Source: Rhodothermales bacterium (lineage in GTDB: Bacteria > Bacteroidota > Rhodothermia > Rhodothermales > JAHQVL01). From it: 32,049 bases of DNA. Each line of letters begins with the position of its first letter. Position 1 is the stretch's first letter. The stretch spans positions 1 to 32,049 of the forward strand of contig JAWKNW010000041.1 of the NCBI GenBank assembly GCA_041391505.1, read 5' to 3'. The notes below the pieces were generated by a model. The model had not been told where the DNA came from. It was given only the letters and a program-made list of their open reading frames with translations, and searched no databases. Below are positions 31,672 through 32,049 of this stretch, piece by piece. The translations under genes were made by a program, and so were the position numbers.

Positions 31672-32049
31672 GCCATCACCTCTTCTTCCTGGGCTTCGCG
31701 GACAGCCGCCTGCGCGAACAGGTCGCGGATGCGGGCGGCGTTGCGGTGGATATCGAAACGCTCCTCGATGAGCGTGCGGGCCTGACGGGCGAGACGCGAG
31801 CGGAAGCCGGCGTTTTCGAGCAGCCGCTGCAGGGCGTCGGACAGGACGACCGGGTTGCTCTGCGGCACCATCACGCCGGTCTCCCGGTCGGTCAGGACTT
31901 CAGGGATGCCGGTGACATCCGTCGAGACGCACGGCGTACCCAGCGCCATGGCTTCGAGCAGCACCGTCGGGAGGCCGTCGCGGTTGCCGTCGCGGCCCAC
32001 CACGCACGGCGCGGCGAACACCGAGGCGCTCCGCATCAGCCGGATCACC
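31668..32049 (-). CDS. GT4-family glycosyltransferase (C-terminal part, runs off window)
   Basis: The frame is open to the right edge, so only about 126 C-terminal residues are visible. These show the GT4 donor-site signature GLPTVLLEAMALGTPCVSTDVTGIPEVL, followed by GVMVPQSNP and a helical tail ending EEEVMA. An internal Met near the edge is not a credible start because essential N-terminal domains would be missing. It overlaps the next glycosyltransferase by 4 nt and is the earliest visible member of this operon. Its length and full domain structure are outside the window. Confidence 0.88.
   Translation of the reverse strand, partial: VIRLMRSASVFAAPCVVGRDGNRDGLPTVLLEAMALGTPCVSTDVTGIPEVLTDRETGVMVPQSNPVVLSDALQRLLENAGFRSRLARQARTLIEERFDIHRNAARIRDLFAQAAVREAQEEEVMA

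Overview
The window is high-GC bacterial DNA that most resembles a marine Rhodothermota/Bacteroidota (Rhodothermales-like) genome. The main clues are two secreted proteins ending in type IX secretion (T9SS) type-A sorting domains with an NPFNPTT motif, a FecI-type sigma / FecR (DUF4974) / STN-TonB receptor triad, CHRD and DUF5666 repeat proteins, and scarce Shine-Dalgarno sequences. The taxonomic call is inference; no rRNA or tRNA gene was seen.

Region 1 (1-13031) looks like a divergent catabolic locus. Leftward from about 6.1 kb runs a lipoprotein fusing ThuA, a glucose/sorbosone-dehydrogenase-type propeller and a CBM6-like tail. It is followed by a GntR/UTRA regulator, a UPF0309-type SIS protein, an SDR dehydrogenase and a truncated FAD oxidoreductase. 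Rightward run a Gfo/Idh/MocA oxidoreductase, an UlaG-like metallo-hydrolase, an alanine-glyoxylate-type aminotransferase and a large FAD/Fe-S 2-hydroxyacid dehydrogenase. The two arms share a 234-bp intergenic region with a candidate operator. Together they suggest oxidation and isomerisation of an unidentified sugar or sugar acid, with a possible 2-hydroxyacid/glyoxylate-to-glycine exit.

Region 2 (13406-24868), all leftward, is a cell-surface block. An ECF sigma factor overlaps a FecR anti-sigma factor, followed by an STN-containing TonB-dependent receptor with no SusD. Downstream lie a lamin-tail + five-CHRD T9SS protein, a seven-repeat DUF5666-like T9SS protein and a TPR protein. The two T9SS genes each have a clear hairpin terminator.

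Region 3 (25015-32049), leftward, is a tightly packed operon with 1- or 4-nt overlaps at every junction. It encodes a GT4 glycosyltransferase (truncated by the window end), a second GT4 glycosyltransferase, an MsbA-like ABC exporter, a 776-aa tandem APH-type phosphotransferase, and a SPOR-like + beta-barrel outer-membrane protein. It looks like a glycan or glycoconjugate synthesis and export unit of unknown product.

Intergenic DNA is rich in small repeats. There are two related MITE-like elements with terminal inverted repeats (7581-7840 and 13119-13336), 7- to 8-bp tandem repeats at several sites, and a pair of intercistronic palindromes.
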